DNA from: Candidatus Pacebacteria bacterium CG10_big_fil_rev_8_21_14_0_10_44_54
GTDB lineage: Bacteria; Patescibacteriota; Microgenomatia; UBA1400; PJMF01
Assembly (NCBI GenBank): GCA_002772695.1
Contig: PFDI01000009.1
Location: 1-33,258, forward strand
Direction: 5' to 3'
Length of the DNA stretch: 33,258 bases
Shown here: positions 22,677-30,116 of the stretch, one piece after another
How the letters are laid out: every line of letters starts with the position of its first letter
How positions within the stretch are numbered: position 1 is the stretch's first letter
The notes under the pieces: generated by a model
Databases searched by the model: none
Told to the model about the DNA's origin: nothing
Seen by the model: the letters and a program-made list of their open reading frames with translations, nothing else
Program-made: the position numbers and the translations under genes

Positions 22677-23735
22677 GTGCCGATACAAAAAAAGTTTTTG
22701 CTCTGTATGCCATTCGTGTTCATGCTTGCAATAGCAGGAACAATTATTGCTGTCAAACAAAATCAGTCACAAAAATCAAGTGCAAATCAAATAGCAGAAA
22801 TATCGGGCACCATGCCACAAGTTAGAAATCCAATTGATACAGAGAATCTTGCTGAAGTAGAAAGCCTTGGTATCTTGCTGCTCGGCTATGGAGGACCTGG
22901 TCATTCTGGTGGCTTTCTCACAGACGTCATTCAAGTACTACACATAAACTTTGCCAAACAACGGGCTTCTCTCATCTCCATTCCACGCGATCTCTGGGTA
23001 ACAACACAAAGTGGTCATGTGGGCAAAATTAATGAGGCATATGCGTCATCTTCTGGAGTTGATGCGGCAAAGCAAATGGCAGCTCAAGTAACAGGCATAC
23101 CAATAGATTACTTTGTTGGTATAGATTTTGTGGGGTTACAACGCGCCATTGGAGAAAACCTAAAAGGAATAGAAGTAGAAGTTTCAGAAACGCTCGATGA
23201 TCCTTGGTATCCCGTACAAGGCTTGGAACTTGAAACCTGTGGTATGACAGCAGAAGAAGTTGCTGAGGTAAGCAGCCGACTCTCTGGTTTTGAGCTTGAA
23301 AAACAATTTCCATGTCGCTACGAACGCGTTTACTTTCCAGCTGGCACCCACCATATGGAAGGCGGTGACGTGCTGGCATTTGTTCGCTCGCGACACGGCT
23401 CTGGATCAGGAGATTTTTCTCGCAGCAAACGACAGCACGAGGTACTCGATGCGGTTGTCAAAAAAATGCTGCAAATTGATGCATTTACTAACTCAGTCGA
23501 ATTTTTTGAATCACTTTCTCACACCATCACTACCGATATCACTGCAAAAACTGTCCTAGAGCTCACTCCAAAAATTCTGGCGGCGACAGAGTTTCCGAAA
23601 GTTGCAATAATTCTGAGTACCGAGAATGTCCTAACCACAGGTAAGTCTGCTGGTGGTCAATTTGTACTCCTGCCAAAAACTGGTGCTAATGACTGGCAGT
23701 CAACTCAAGACTTCATTCAAGCGGCCGAAAATTAA
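22677..23735 (+). CDS. LytR-CpsA-Psr (LCP) family envelope polymer ligase
   Basis: LCP proteins transfer lipid-linked glycopolymers onto peptidoglycan or other acceptors outside the membrane. The 352-residue protein has a membrane anchor (about 8-25) and an LCP domain: NILL-like GILLLGYGGPGHSGGFLTDVIQVLHI, the Arg motif ISIPRDLWV, KINEAYASS, and FVRSRHGSGSGDFSRSKRQHEVL. An insert of about 45 residues (ETCGM to FPCRYE) carries two Cys that may form a disulfide. The GTG start at 22677 agrees with the extended -10 box 6 nt upstream; ATG at 22707 is the alternative. It is divergent from the FN3 protein and convergent with the ZIP gene, sharing a TTAA stop overlap. Confidence 0.9.
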   Translation: MPIQKKFLLCMPFVFMLAIAGTIIAVKQNQSQKSSANQIAEISGTMPQVRNPIDTENLAEVESLGILLLGYGGPGHSGGFLTDVIQVLHINFAKQRASLISIPRDLWVTTQSGHVGKINEAYASSSGVDAAKQMAAQVTGIPIDYFVGIDFVGLQRAIGENLKGIEVEVSETLDDPWYPVQGLELETCGMTAEEVAEVSSRLSGFELEKQFPCRYERVYFPAGTHHMEGGDVLAFVRSRHGSGSGDFSRSKRQHEVLDAVVKKMLQIDAFTNSVEFFESLSHTITTDITAKTVLELTPKILAATEFPKVAIILSTENVLTTGKSAGGQFVLLPKTGANDWQSTQDFIQAAEN

Positions 23736-24472
23736 TGGTGTGGCACAAGATAAATTACTGCTAACATCAGAAACACTCCCAATAATAACGCCGACACAGT
23801 TTGTTTTCTATTGGTATTTTTTTGTGACTGGGGCAAAAAATCTACCGCACAAAGATACAGGAAAATACCAGCTGTTGCAGCCAATAGTTGCGCCTGTACC
23901 TGTGGGCTTGGATGTAAAAAAAATACAAGCAGCGACCCAAAAATAGCAAATGACGCCGAGACAATATTAGTTATTAGTATTCTACGCTTGGCCCACCCAG
24001 CCTTGAGCAAAATACCAAAATCACCGATTTCGTGCGGTATTTCATGCAACAGTGTCGAAATTGCAGTGATAATACCAAGACCTGGACTTGCTAGGTACGC
24101 TACTGCAATTGCTATACCATCAACCAAATTGTGAATAGTATCCCCAATCACAATAAGCTTGGTAGAGCTTGTGTGCGCGTGTGTGTGACCGCGATCATCA
24201 TGATGATGCACATCGACTACAAACGTCTCAAGTAAATACGCTGCCAAAAAAGCCAAAAGTACTGTCAACAAAATATCGACCCCAGCCAACTCAATCGCCT
24301 CTGGCAAGACACCAATTAAGGAGGCACTCAGAAAAATACCAGCTGCAAATGGAATTGAGTAGCGCGCCAATAGCTTACTCCATGGCGTAACAAATAAAAA
24401 CACAATACCTCCCAACAAACCTGCAAAACTGCCAAGTGTGGTCAAAAACAGCAACGGCAAAAAATCAGACAT
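23732..24472 (-). CDS. ZIP family divalent metal transporter
   Basis: The 246-residue protein has eight predicted membrane helices. Helix 4 carries GDTIHNLVDGIAIA (His114, Asp118) and helix 5 carries STLLHEIPHEIGDF (His143, Glu144, His147), the metal site of the ZIP family. A His-rich cytosolic loop (HHHDDRGHTHAH, about 89-100) is typical of zinc carriers. It imports Zn2+ or a similar metal. TGAGATAAT lies 6 nt before its ATG, so a leaderless mRNA is predicted; the divergent FkbM gene starts only 38 nt away. Confidence 0.92.
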   Translation of the reverse strand: MSDFLPLLFLTTLGSFAGLLGGIVFLFVTPWSKLLARYSIPFAAGIFLSASLIGVLPEAIELAGVDILLTVLLAFLAAYLLETFVVDVHHHDDRGHTHAHTSSTKLIVIGDTIHNLVDGIAIAVAYLASPGLGIITAISTLLHEIPHEIGDFGILLKAGWAKRRILITNIVSASFAIFGSLLVFFLHPSPQVQAQLLAATAGIFLYLCAVDFLPQSQKNTNRKQTVSALLLGVFLMLAVIYLVPHH

Positions 24473-24478
24473 GTCTGC

Positions 24479-24502
24479 ATTATCTCATACCTACCGTATA
24501 AT
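24479..24502. promoter_or_regulatory. Back-to-back -10 boxes of the ZIP and FkbM genes
   Basis: On the minus strand GATAAT (24484-24479) with TG one base further upstream ends 6 nt before the ZIP ATG. On the plus strand consensus TATAAT (24497-24502) is 8 nt before the FkbM ATG. Both predict leaders of 0-2 nt. Confidence 0.6.
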
Positions 24503-24510
24503 CAGGCAAC

Positions 24511-25185
24511 ATGCAAAGTTCTCGCCTTGGAAATTACACCATTTACTATGAACATTCGGAGGAATTTCATGAACTTAAGCGTGAGATTTTTACCACACAA
24601 ATCTATTACATCGAGCTCTTCAATCCTGCACCAGTTATTTTGGACGGCGGCGCACACATTGGTCTTTCAACTCTTTATTTTCGACAGCTCTGCTACCAAG
24701 CAAAAATTACGGCAGTAGAACCATTGGTAGAAAATGCTGTCTTGCTAGAAAAAAACTTGTTTGAGAATCAAATAACCAATGTAGTAACGATTCATGCTGC
24801 ACTGGCAGGTCAAATCGGCAGCGCTGCTCTTCACTATGATAGCTCTGATGAAGGCTGGTTTTCTACCACCAGCCTGTATGATGGTGCGTGGAATGGAGCG
24901 CAAAAAACTACTGCTCGGATAGTTCCCACAATCTCCCTTGTTTCCTTACTCGAACAAGAACAATATGACTTGGTGAAACTTGATATTGAAGGCGCCGAAC
25001 TTGGTGTCGTCAGAGCAGCAAGCAATATTTTACGAGCTGCAGAAAATTATCTCATAGAGGTGCATGAACGAAAAGATAACACGGCAGAACAGCTTGAAAA
25101 AATTTTTTCTGAACAAGGATTTAGTACTACTTTGCAACAACTTAGTCGCGCTGGCTTATCACTTCTTCATGCGACAAAACATTAA
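24511..25185 (+). CDS. FkbM family SAM-dependent methyltransferase
   Basis: The 224-residue protein has the FkbM pattern: VILDGGAHIGLSTLYF is the SAM-binding loop, TAVEPLVENAVLLEKNL follows it, and YDLVKLDIEGAELGVV is the diagnostic second motif. FkbM enzymes usually methylate hydroxyl groups of sugars or polyketides; here a glycan substrate is a reasonable guess, given envelope genes nearby. It has its own TATAAT box and ends in a TTAA shared with the convergent dipZ-like gene. Confidence 0.88.
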   Translation: MQSSRLGNYTIYYEHSEEFHELKREIFTTQIYYIELFNPAPVILDGGAHIGLSTLYFRQLCYQAKITAVEPLVENAVLLEKNLFENQITNVVTIHAALAGQIGSAALHYDSSDEGWFSTTSLYDGAWNGAQKTTARIVPTISLVSLLEQEQYDLVKLDIEGAELGVVRAASNILRAAENYLIEVHERKDNTAEQLEKIFSEQGFSTTLQQLSRAGLSLLHATKH

Positions 25186-26867
25186 CCAAACGTAAAAGCA
25201 TATAGCGCGACACTACCCGTTGGAAAAGTAAGTTTGAGTGTGTGTCTGCCTGGATCTGGCAAATCAACGACTGTATAGAGTTTGTCTGCTGCAACCTCCA
25301 ACCTCTCTTCGCGACCATCGAGGCTTACAATAATTTCAGCTGAATCATCACTACTTGGCAACGCGACCAAGAACACTTTTTTACTCGCAAAATTAAGGTA
25401 TAACTGCGCACCAGCAGCTGGTTGAGAAAACTCTGACGTGATGCGCCAGGAGCCGGCGAGAGAAAATGCATCGTTTGGTAATTTACTCGGGGATGAGTAT
25501 GTTGCGAATGAATCTCGCACGACTCGCTCTGGAGATGCTAGCGAATCCATACGAGCATATCCCAGGTAGGTTTCATGGGTTTGGGCATAATTTTGATATG
25601 TAGGATTATCAGGCGTTGTATCAGTGATAATACTACCTGCTTCTTTGAGCAAGTTTTGAATAACTCTCTCTGTCTCGTCGTACTTTCCTTCACCAAAGTG
25701 GGTATACCGAATCAAACCTTCTGCGTCTATTAAATACTTAGCTGGCCAATACCGATTGCTGTATGCGCGCCAAATAGCAAATTCATTATCTTGAACAGTA
25801 GGATAGCTAAGACCAAAATCTGCAATTGCCTCAGCAACATTGCCTGGGTTTTTTTCAAATTCAAACTCGGGAGAGTGAATGCCGATAATCACTAAACCAT
25901 CGTCTTGATACTTTTCCCACCAGTTCTGGAGATAAGGCAATGTCCGCTGGCAATTAATGCATGAGTAGGTCCAAAAATCGAGCAACACTACTTTACCGCG
26001 CAACTGAGCTAGCTGCAGTGACTCGACCGGCAAGATGGTGCTTGGCAGATTAAACCACTGCTGTCCTCCAACAATCTCTGGTGCCAACGAGTCTGTACTA
26101 CTTTTTGTGTTCTTGCCTGAGAATCGCTCCTGTAGCTGAGTCTGAACGAGCGGAATGTCTTCTAACTGTGTAAGACTGGTTCCATATTGAGGAAAAGTTG
26201 TGAGAACAAATGTCTGAAAACGACGATCAAGATTAAAGAAAATAGCAATTGCCGTCGCGAGCATGACCACACCAAACGACTGCTGAATTGCTGCGGCATT
26301 CTGCACTAACCAGGGAATTTTCTGCCGTGCCGCAGAACCTGCTTGAAGAATAATAAACATTGGCACTGCAGTGCCAAACGCATATGCAAGGGTGATAATA
26401 AATGCTTGAGCCGTCACTGTACCAACTAGTGCCAGGCTAATTACCGCAGCCAAAATAGGACCAACACATGGTGTCCACAAAATACCTAGTGACAAACCAA
26501 CCAAAAGACCTCCTCCGAGTCCACCGCGAGTACTGCTAGCGGGAAGTCGCGCTGTCAATCGAGTGGCAATACGTTCAAATGCTTCTTGAATCGGGTGAAC
26601 CACCAATGACAATCCAAACAGCCCCAGCACGACCACCGAGGACATTCGTAAAACATCTGCGCCTATCCCTATTGCTATTACCAAACTGGAAAGAAATAAT
26701 GTAAAAAAGGTAAAACTTGTGACAAATCCAAGTACGATTCCGATAGGTCTTCGCTTGCCAGATTTATCTGCGGTAGATGACAGGAGAATGGGCAGTATTG
26801 GTAAAATACAAGGTGAAAGAATCGTAACAACACCAGCAAGCACTGCAAATAGTGTTAGTATCAACAT
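25182..26867 (-). CDS. DipZ-like protein: CcdA/DsbD membrane domain fused to thioredoxin-like and beta domains
   Basis: The 561-residue protein joins three parts. Residues 1-215 are a CcdA/DsbD-type electron-relay domain with six helices and the paired Cys20 (LSPCILP) and Cys134 (WTPCVGP). Residues about 275-420 are a TlpA/AhpC-like thioredoxin domain with CxxC (Cys303, Cys306 in YSCINCQR). Residues about 455-561 are a beta-rich domain found at the end of mycobacterial DipZ. It moves reducing equivalents from the cytoplasm to the exterior. It starts directly at the stop of the thioredoxin gene (1-nt overlap), so the two are co-expressed and probably work together. Confidence 0.92.
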   Translation of the reverse strand: MLILTLFAVLAGVVTILSPCILPILPILLSSTADKSGKRRPIGIVLGFVTSFTFFTLFLSSLVIAIGIGADVLRMSSVVVLGLFGLSLVVHPIQEAFERIATRLTARLPASSTRGGLGGGLLVGLSLGILWTPCVGPILAAVISLALVGTVTAQAFIITLAYAFGTAVPMFIILQAGSAARQKIPWLVQNAAAIQQSFGVVMLATAIAIFFNLDRRFQTFVLTTFPQYGTSLTQLEDIPLVQTQLQERFSGKNTKSSTDSLAPEIVGGQQWFNLPSTILPVESLQLAQLRGKVVLLDFWTYSCINCQRTLPYLQNWWEKYQDDGLVIIGIHSPEFEFEKNPGNVAEAIADFGLSYPTVQDNEFAIWRAYSNRYWPAKYLIDAEGLIRYTHFGEGKYDETERVIQNLLKEAGSIITDTTPDNPTYQNYAQTHETYLGYARMDSLASPERVVRDSFATYSSPSKLPNDAFSLAGSWRITSEFSQPAAGAQLYLNFASKKVFLVALPSSDDSAEIIVSLDGREERLEVAADKLYTVVDLPDPGRHTLKLTFPTGSVALYAFTFG

Positions 26868-27379
26868 TACTGGACCATATCCAACAATTCAGGAATCATG
26901 CCACCGTTCCAGACTGTGATCTTTTCACCTTCAGCATCAATCTGCACAAAAGTATGTTGATAAGTAACACCATATTTTTTGGCTAACTCCTTTTCGGCTC
27001 CGTCAGTATCCGAGTCGTTGTAGTTGACGCGAAGCACCACCAGGTCTTCTGGTAACTGGCTAAAATTTTCTCGAAAATCCTTATCCGCCGGAGCACAGGT
27101 GGGACACCAGTTGGCATAAAAGTACAGCACTCTTCGCTTGTCAGTGGTTGCTATTATTTGCTCAGGTGAATACTCCATATACTGCTGATTCATCATTTTC
27201 TCTGATTCCATGACTGGGCTTGCAGGTGCGGAAGCATCTTTTTTCTCCATTGACTCATCAACAATCTCCGTCTGCTGTATCGCCATCCCCCCTTCATTTT
27301 TCTGTGAAAACAGTAAAGCTGCTCCAACTACTCCGCCAACGACAAGTAGTACTACCAACCCCAAGATGCTATTTTTCAT
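26867..27379 (-). CDS. Membrane-anchored thioredoxin-like protein
   Basis: The 170-residue protein has an N-terminal membrane helix (about 5-24), a Met/Glu/Ser-rich linker (28-66), and a thioredoxin fold with YFYANWCPTCAPADKDF (Cys92, Cys95). The fold continues through VLRVNYNDSD and ends GGMIPELLDMV; a cis-Pro before the last strand is not obvious, with YQHTFVQID where TPT is usual, which may alter redox behaviour. It likely accepts electrons from DipZ. The ribosome site AAGGGAAG and the promoter at 27397-27405 precede it. Confidence 0.88.
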   Translation of the reverse strand: MKNSILGLVVLLVVGGVVGAALLFSQKNEGGMAIQQTEIVDESMEKKDASAPASPVMESEKMMNQQYMEYSPEQIIATTDKRRVLYFYANWCPTCAPADKDFRENFSQLPEDLVVLRVNYNDSDTDGAEKELAKKYGVTYQHTFVQIDAEGEKITVWNGGMIPELLDMVQ

Positions 27380-27396
27380 ATTTCTTCCCTTAATCC

Positions 27397-27405
27397 TTTA
27401 TAGCA
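27397..27405 (-). promoter_or_regulatory. Extended -10 promoter for thioredoxin-dipZ
   Basis: TGCTATAAA on the minus strand is an extended -10 box 17 nt before the ATG, leaving room for the AAGGGAAG ribosome site. It suggests the two redox genes can be expressed apart from the copper genes upstream. Confidence 0.5.
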
Positions 27406-27420
27406 CAGACAACGCGTTAC

Positions 27421-27951
27421 TCAAATCTTGCAAATAACAGGTTGGGAAATTTTCTTAATCAAAAAGACATTAGCAAATACCAACAAGCCTACGCCTAATA
27501 GTCCAAATTCCTGCCCTTTTAGTGGTAAAAATGCGATAATCGCAGTTGTCGAACCAATACCGACAAGGCTCGTTAGTATCACAGAACCACACGAGGCACA
27601 ACCAACACCAAGCAGGCCGCTGAGTATTCCGGCAAACGACATGCCAAGTGATTTCTGTACTCGAATCTTTTGCCGCATGTGATAAGTTAATAGACTTATT
27701 TGCACACCTGCTAATACTGCTGTAATCAGTATTAGCGATCGTGAGATCATGGTAAAATTGGTTTGCAGTGAGCCTATTAAACTGCTAAGTAACGTAATTT
27801 TTTGTAACAAAGTAAGCGAATCACTTCCGGCAGCACTTGATACCAAGTGTAAGTTGGGCAGCCATGCTGCAAACACAGTTACAGCTACAGCAACAAGACT
27901 GCTCAAGAATATATATTTTGGTCGCAAAAGTATGCTCAGGGCAGTTCGCAT
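27421..27951 (-). CDS. Membrane protein with an intramembrane CxxC, function unknown
   Basis: I do not recognise this family with certainty. The 176-residue protein has four to five hydrophobic segments. One holds GILSGLLGVGCASCGSVILTSLVGIG (Cys118, Cys121), a CxxC in a Gly-rich membrane helix, and the next region has FLPLKGQEFGLLG. It stands between dsbA-like and thioredoxin genes, so redox partnership (for example reoxidising DsbA, the role VKOR or DsbB has elsewhere) is attractive, but it lacks VKOR signatures. A metal site is another option. A small hairpin (GCTCT/AGAGC) spans the dsbA stop just before its ATG. Confidence 0.7.
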   Translation of the reverse strand: MRTALSILLRPKYIFLSSLVAVAVTVFAAWLPNLHLVSSAAGSDSLTLLQKITLLSSLIGSLQTNFTMISRSLILITAVLAGVQISLLTYHMRQKIRVQKSLGMSFAGILSGLLGVGCASCGSVILTSLVGIGSTTAIIAFLPLKGQEFGLLGVGLLVFANVFLIKKISQPVICKI

Positions 27952-27963
27952 GATGCTCTTTTA

Positions 27964-28740
27964 TTAGAGCAGAGCGTCAATTATCGTCTCAAATGTCGCA
28001 TACGGCTGTGCTCCAACTACCAAGTCGCCTTCAATGACCCCATTACTGGTAGATTTACCAATAATGAATGATGGTGTGCCTGATGCACCTGCAGCACTCC
28101 CGTCTGCTAGATCTTTCTGTACTTCTTCTGCCATCGCTGGATCATCAAGACAGGTAGTAAAGCTGTCAATGTTAAGACCTAAATCAGTAGCGATTTTTTG
28201 AATCTTTGTAGCATCAAGTCCATTGCCGTTTGATGCTGTTCGAGCAAAAATCTCGTCATGAAATGCATAGTAACCAGCATCGCCACTCTGCTCTTTGGCA
28301 CAATTGGCAGCAATTGCTTCTTGAGTTGCCAATGGGTCGTGAAACGCAAGCGGAAAGTCTCGGAATACGAGCTTAACTTTGCCAGTCTGAATATAATTTT
28401 CTACCAATTTTGGGTGAGTATCAGTAAAATGACGTTTGCAGAACGGACACTCATAGTCCGAAAACTCAATGATTGTCACAGGTGCATCAGCATCTCCAAG
28501 TACTGCGTCGTCATCAATTGATGCTGTGCCTCTGGTAGGTTGAGCTTGTTCTGCTGGCGCGCTCGGCGGGGTTGTACCGAGTGCACTTGGAGAATCACCA
28601 GACTTTAATAATTGATTTTCAGTCCAAAGTGAACCACCAAAAAATCCCACACCCACGATAACAACTGCCATAATAACAAGTACAAACTTCTCGCTAACGA
28701 AATTTTTGAAAGCTGTAAAGGAGTAGGGTGATTCGTTCAT
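27964..28740 (-). CDS. DsbA family disulfide oxidoreductase (BdbD-like)
   Basis: The 258-residue protein has an N-terminal membrane helix (about 18-38), a Pro/Ala linker, and a DsbA-type thioredoxin fold with helical insert: IIEFSDYECPFCKRHF (Cys98, Cys101), FRDFPLAFHDPLA, and GTPSFIIG with the cis-Pro. It introduces or shuffles disulfides in exported proteins. Two further Cys (in AANCAKEQ and TTCLDD) are present, as in many membrane-anchored homologues. Cys-containing secreted proteins elsewhere in the window (TasA-like, FN3, LCP) are possible clients. Confidence 0.93.
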   Translation of the reverse strand: MNESPYSFTAFKNFVSEKFVLVIMAVVIVGVGFFGGSLWTENQLLKSGDSPSALGTTPPSAPAEQAQPTRGTASIDDDAVLGDADAPVTIIEFSDYECPFCKRHFTDTHPKLVENYIQTGKVKLVFRDFPLAFHDPLATQEAIAANCAKEQSGDAGYYAFHDEIFARTASNGNGLDATKIQKIATDLGLNIDSFTTCLDDPAMAEEVQKDLADGSAAGASGTPSFIIGKSTSNGVIEGDLVVGAQPYATFETIIDALL

Positions 28741-28779
28741 AATAATGTCTTTCGTACTCTAAACTACACATCTGCGATG

Positions 28780-29058
28780 CTAAGTGAGAATCTTGTACTT
28801 GTCAATGAGCTGATGCTCAATTTTGGTGATCGTGTACCCCAATTTTGCAATGACTGCTTGTAATTGAGAAACGCCGACTTGTTGAGCATCGTATATAACA
28901 GTCGTTGTACCTTTGGCATAACTTGTCTCCGCTCGAACAACACCTGGTATTTCTTCTAGTTCTCCGTCAATATTCATGCCGCAACTCACACAATGCATGC
29001 CAGATATAGCAAATAGCACTTGTTCTCCCTCTGGTTTTTTTTGTAAAAAATTGAACAT
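28780..29058 (-). CDS. Heavy-metal-associated (HMA) domain protein, copper-chaperone-like
   Basis: The 92-residue protein is one HMA ferredoxin-like domain: FAISGMHCVSCGMNIDGELEEIPGV with Cys23 and Cys26, then TTTVIYDAQQVGVSQLQAVIAKLGYTI. Such domains carry Cu+ to P-type ATPases or cupredoxins. A GGAGG ribosome site lies inside the last codons of the SafE-cupredoxin gene, 1 nt separates the two genes, and CopA is one gene further upstream, so it is part of the copper operon. Confidence 0.92.
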   Translation of the reverse strand: MFNFLQKKPEGEQVLFAISGMHCVSCGMNIDGELEEIPGVVRAETSYAKGTTTVIYDAQQVGVSQLQAVIAKLGYTITKIEHQLIDKYKILT

Positions 29059-29059
29059 T

Positions 29060-30100
29060 TTATACGACCTCCAAAATTCCTGTGTACATTCCCATAGAAC
29101 AAGTAAATGTGTACTTACCTTTCTTGCTAGGAGTAAAAGTAACAGTCTGTGTGTCAGTTGGGCCTAGTTGCATTCGAATATTAAACGGCTTAAAAACAAA
29201 AGAGCTTGCACACGAATACGTCTCGTTTGTTTGTAGTGTTAATTCTACAGGAGTACCTGCTTGTACGCGAACTCTGTTGGGAGAGTATCCATTGTTTTGC
29301 ACTTGGATAACCACAGCCTGTATGCCATTTTGTACTTTCACTGATGACTCTATGCTAGCTCCAGCAAAACGCTCGGCAGAAAAAAAATAGGTGATCGGTC
29401 TTGTCAGTTTTTCAAAAGTAACAGGCGAATCCAACACTGTTGCAATCCCATTCAAACTACTCAAGCCAAGAAAAATTAAAGCGGCTGCGGCAAACTTTAA
29501 AAACCGCTGGTTAAATGTTTCTGATAGTCGAGCTGTTGCGATACCCAAGGCAGCAAAAAGTGGCGACGTACCCAACACAAAGAAAAACATAATGCTCGCC
29601 CCAAGCACCGCATTCCCAGATGTGATAGCGAGCACCTCCATAGCCTGAGTAACGCCACAGGGGATAAAAATAGTCAGGAATCCAAGAACTGCTGGTGTAA
29701 AAACTGCCTTGCTTTTGACAGAATTTCTAATTATTCGCTGCAAAAATTTTGGGGGTTGGACTAACACATACCGAAACATCGGATGCAAGTCGAGTAAATT
29801 ACCGGCGGTTGCAAGCATAAAAAGCGCTGCAAACGCTTGGAAGACAAGACGAAGCGTCAAACTCAACTCAATTTGGGAGCCAAGCCAACCAAGAAAAAAA
29901 CCAAGAATGGTATGTGAAATCAACTTTGCAATGAGAAAAAATCCAACCGGTAACCAGTCCAGTTGGTCAAATGATTTTTTGCCAGTTGTTTCCTCATCTT
30001 TCTGAGTCGCAATAGTACCAGCTAGTAATCCTCCTTGCATCGCCAAGCACGACAATCCACCCGTTGTGAGTCCTGTTAAAAATATCAACCAATAATTCAT
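29060..30100 (-). CDS. SafE/DsbD-like membrane protein fused to a cupredoxin domain
   Basis: The 346-residue protein has an N-terminal sulfite-exporter/urease-accessory (DsbD_2) type membrane domain of six or seven helices, with Cys18 (GLSCLAMQGG) and Cys148 (FIPCGVTQAME) in the positions of the DsbD pair. After a linker comes a cupredoxin-like domain (about 262-346: YSPNRVRVQAGTPVELTLQTNE, YSCASSF, KKGKYTFTCSMGMYTGILEVV). Cys297, Cys334 and the Met residues after it are candidate copper ligands; the usual His ligands are missing. It probably hands on copper or electrons outside the membrane. It lies 16 nt after copA. Confidence 0.88.
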   Translation of the reverse strand: MNYWLIFLTGLTTGGLSCLAMQGGLLAGTIATQKDEETTGKKSFDQLDWLPVGFFLIAKLISHTILGFFLGWLGSQIELSLTLRLVFQAFAALFMLATAGNLLDLHPMFRYVLVQPPKFLQRIIRNSVKSKAVFTPAVLGFLTIFIPCGVTQAMEVLAITSGNAVLGASIMFFFVLGTSPLFAALGIATARLSETFNQRFLKFAAAALIFLGLSSLNGIATVLDSPVTFEKLTRPITYFFSAERFAGASIESSVKVQNGIQAVVIQVQNNGYSPNRVRVQAGTPVELTLQTNETYSCASSFVFKPFNIRMQLGPTDTQTVTFTPSKKGKYTFTCSMGMYTGILEVV

Positions 30101-30116
30101 TGTATCCTCTACCTAC

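Noticed and set aside
29060..30100. Sulfite exporter
   Set aside because: The SafE label reflects only the membrane fold; the copper operon and the cupredoxin fusion point to copper or electron handling.
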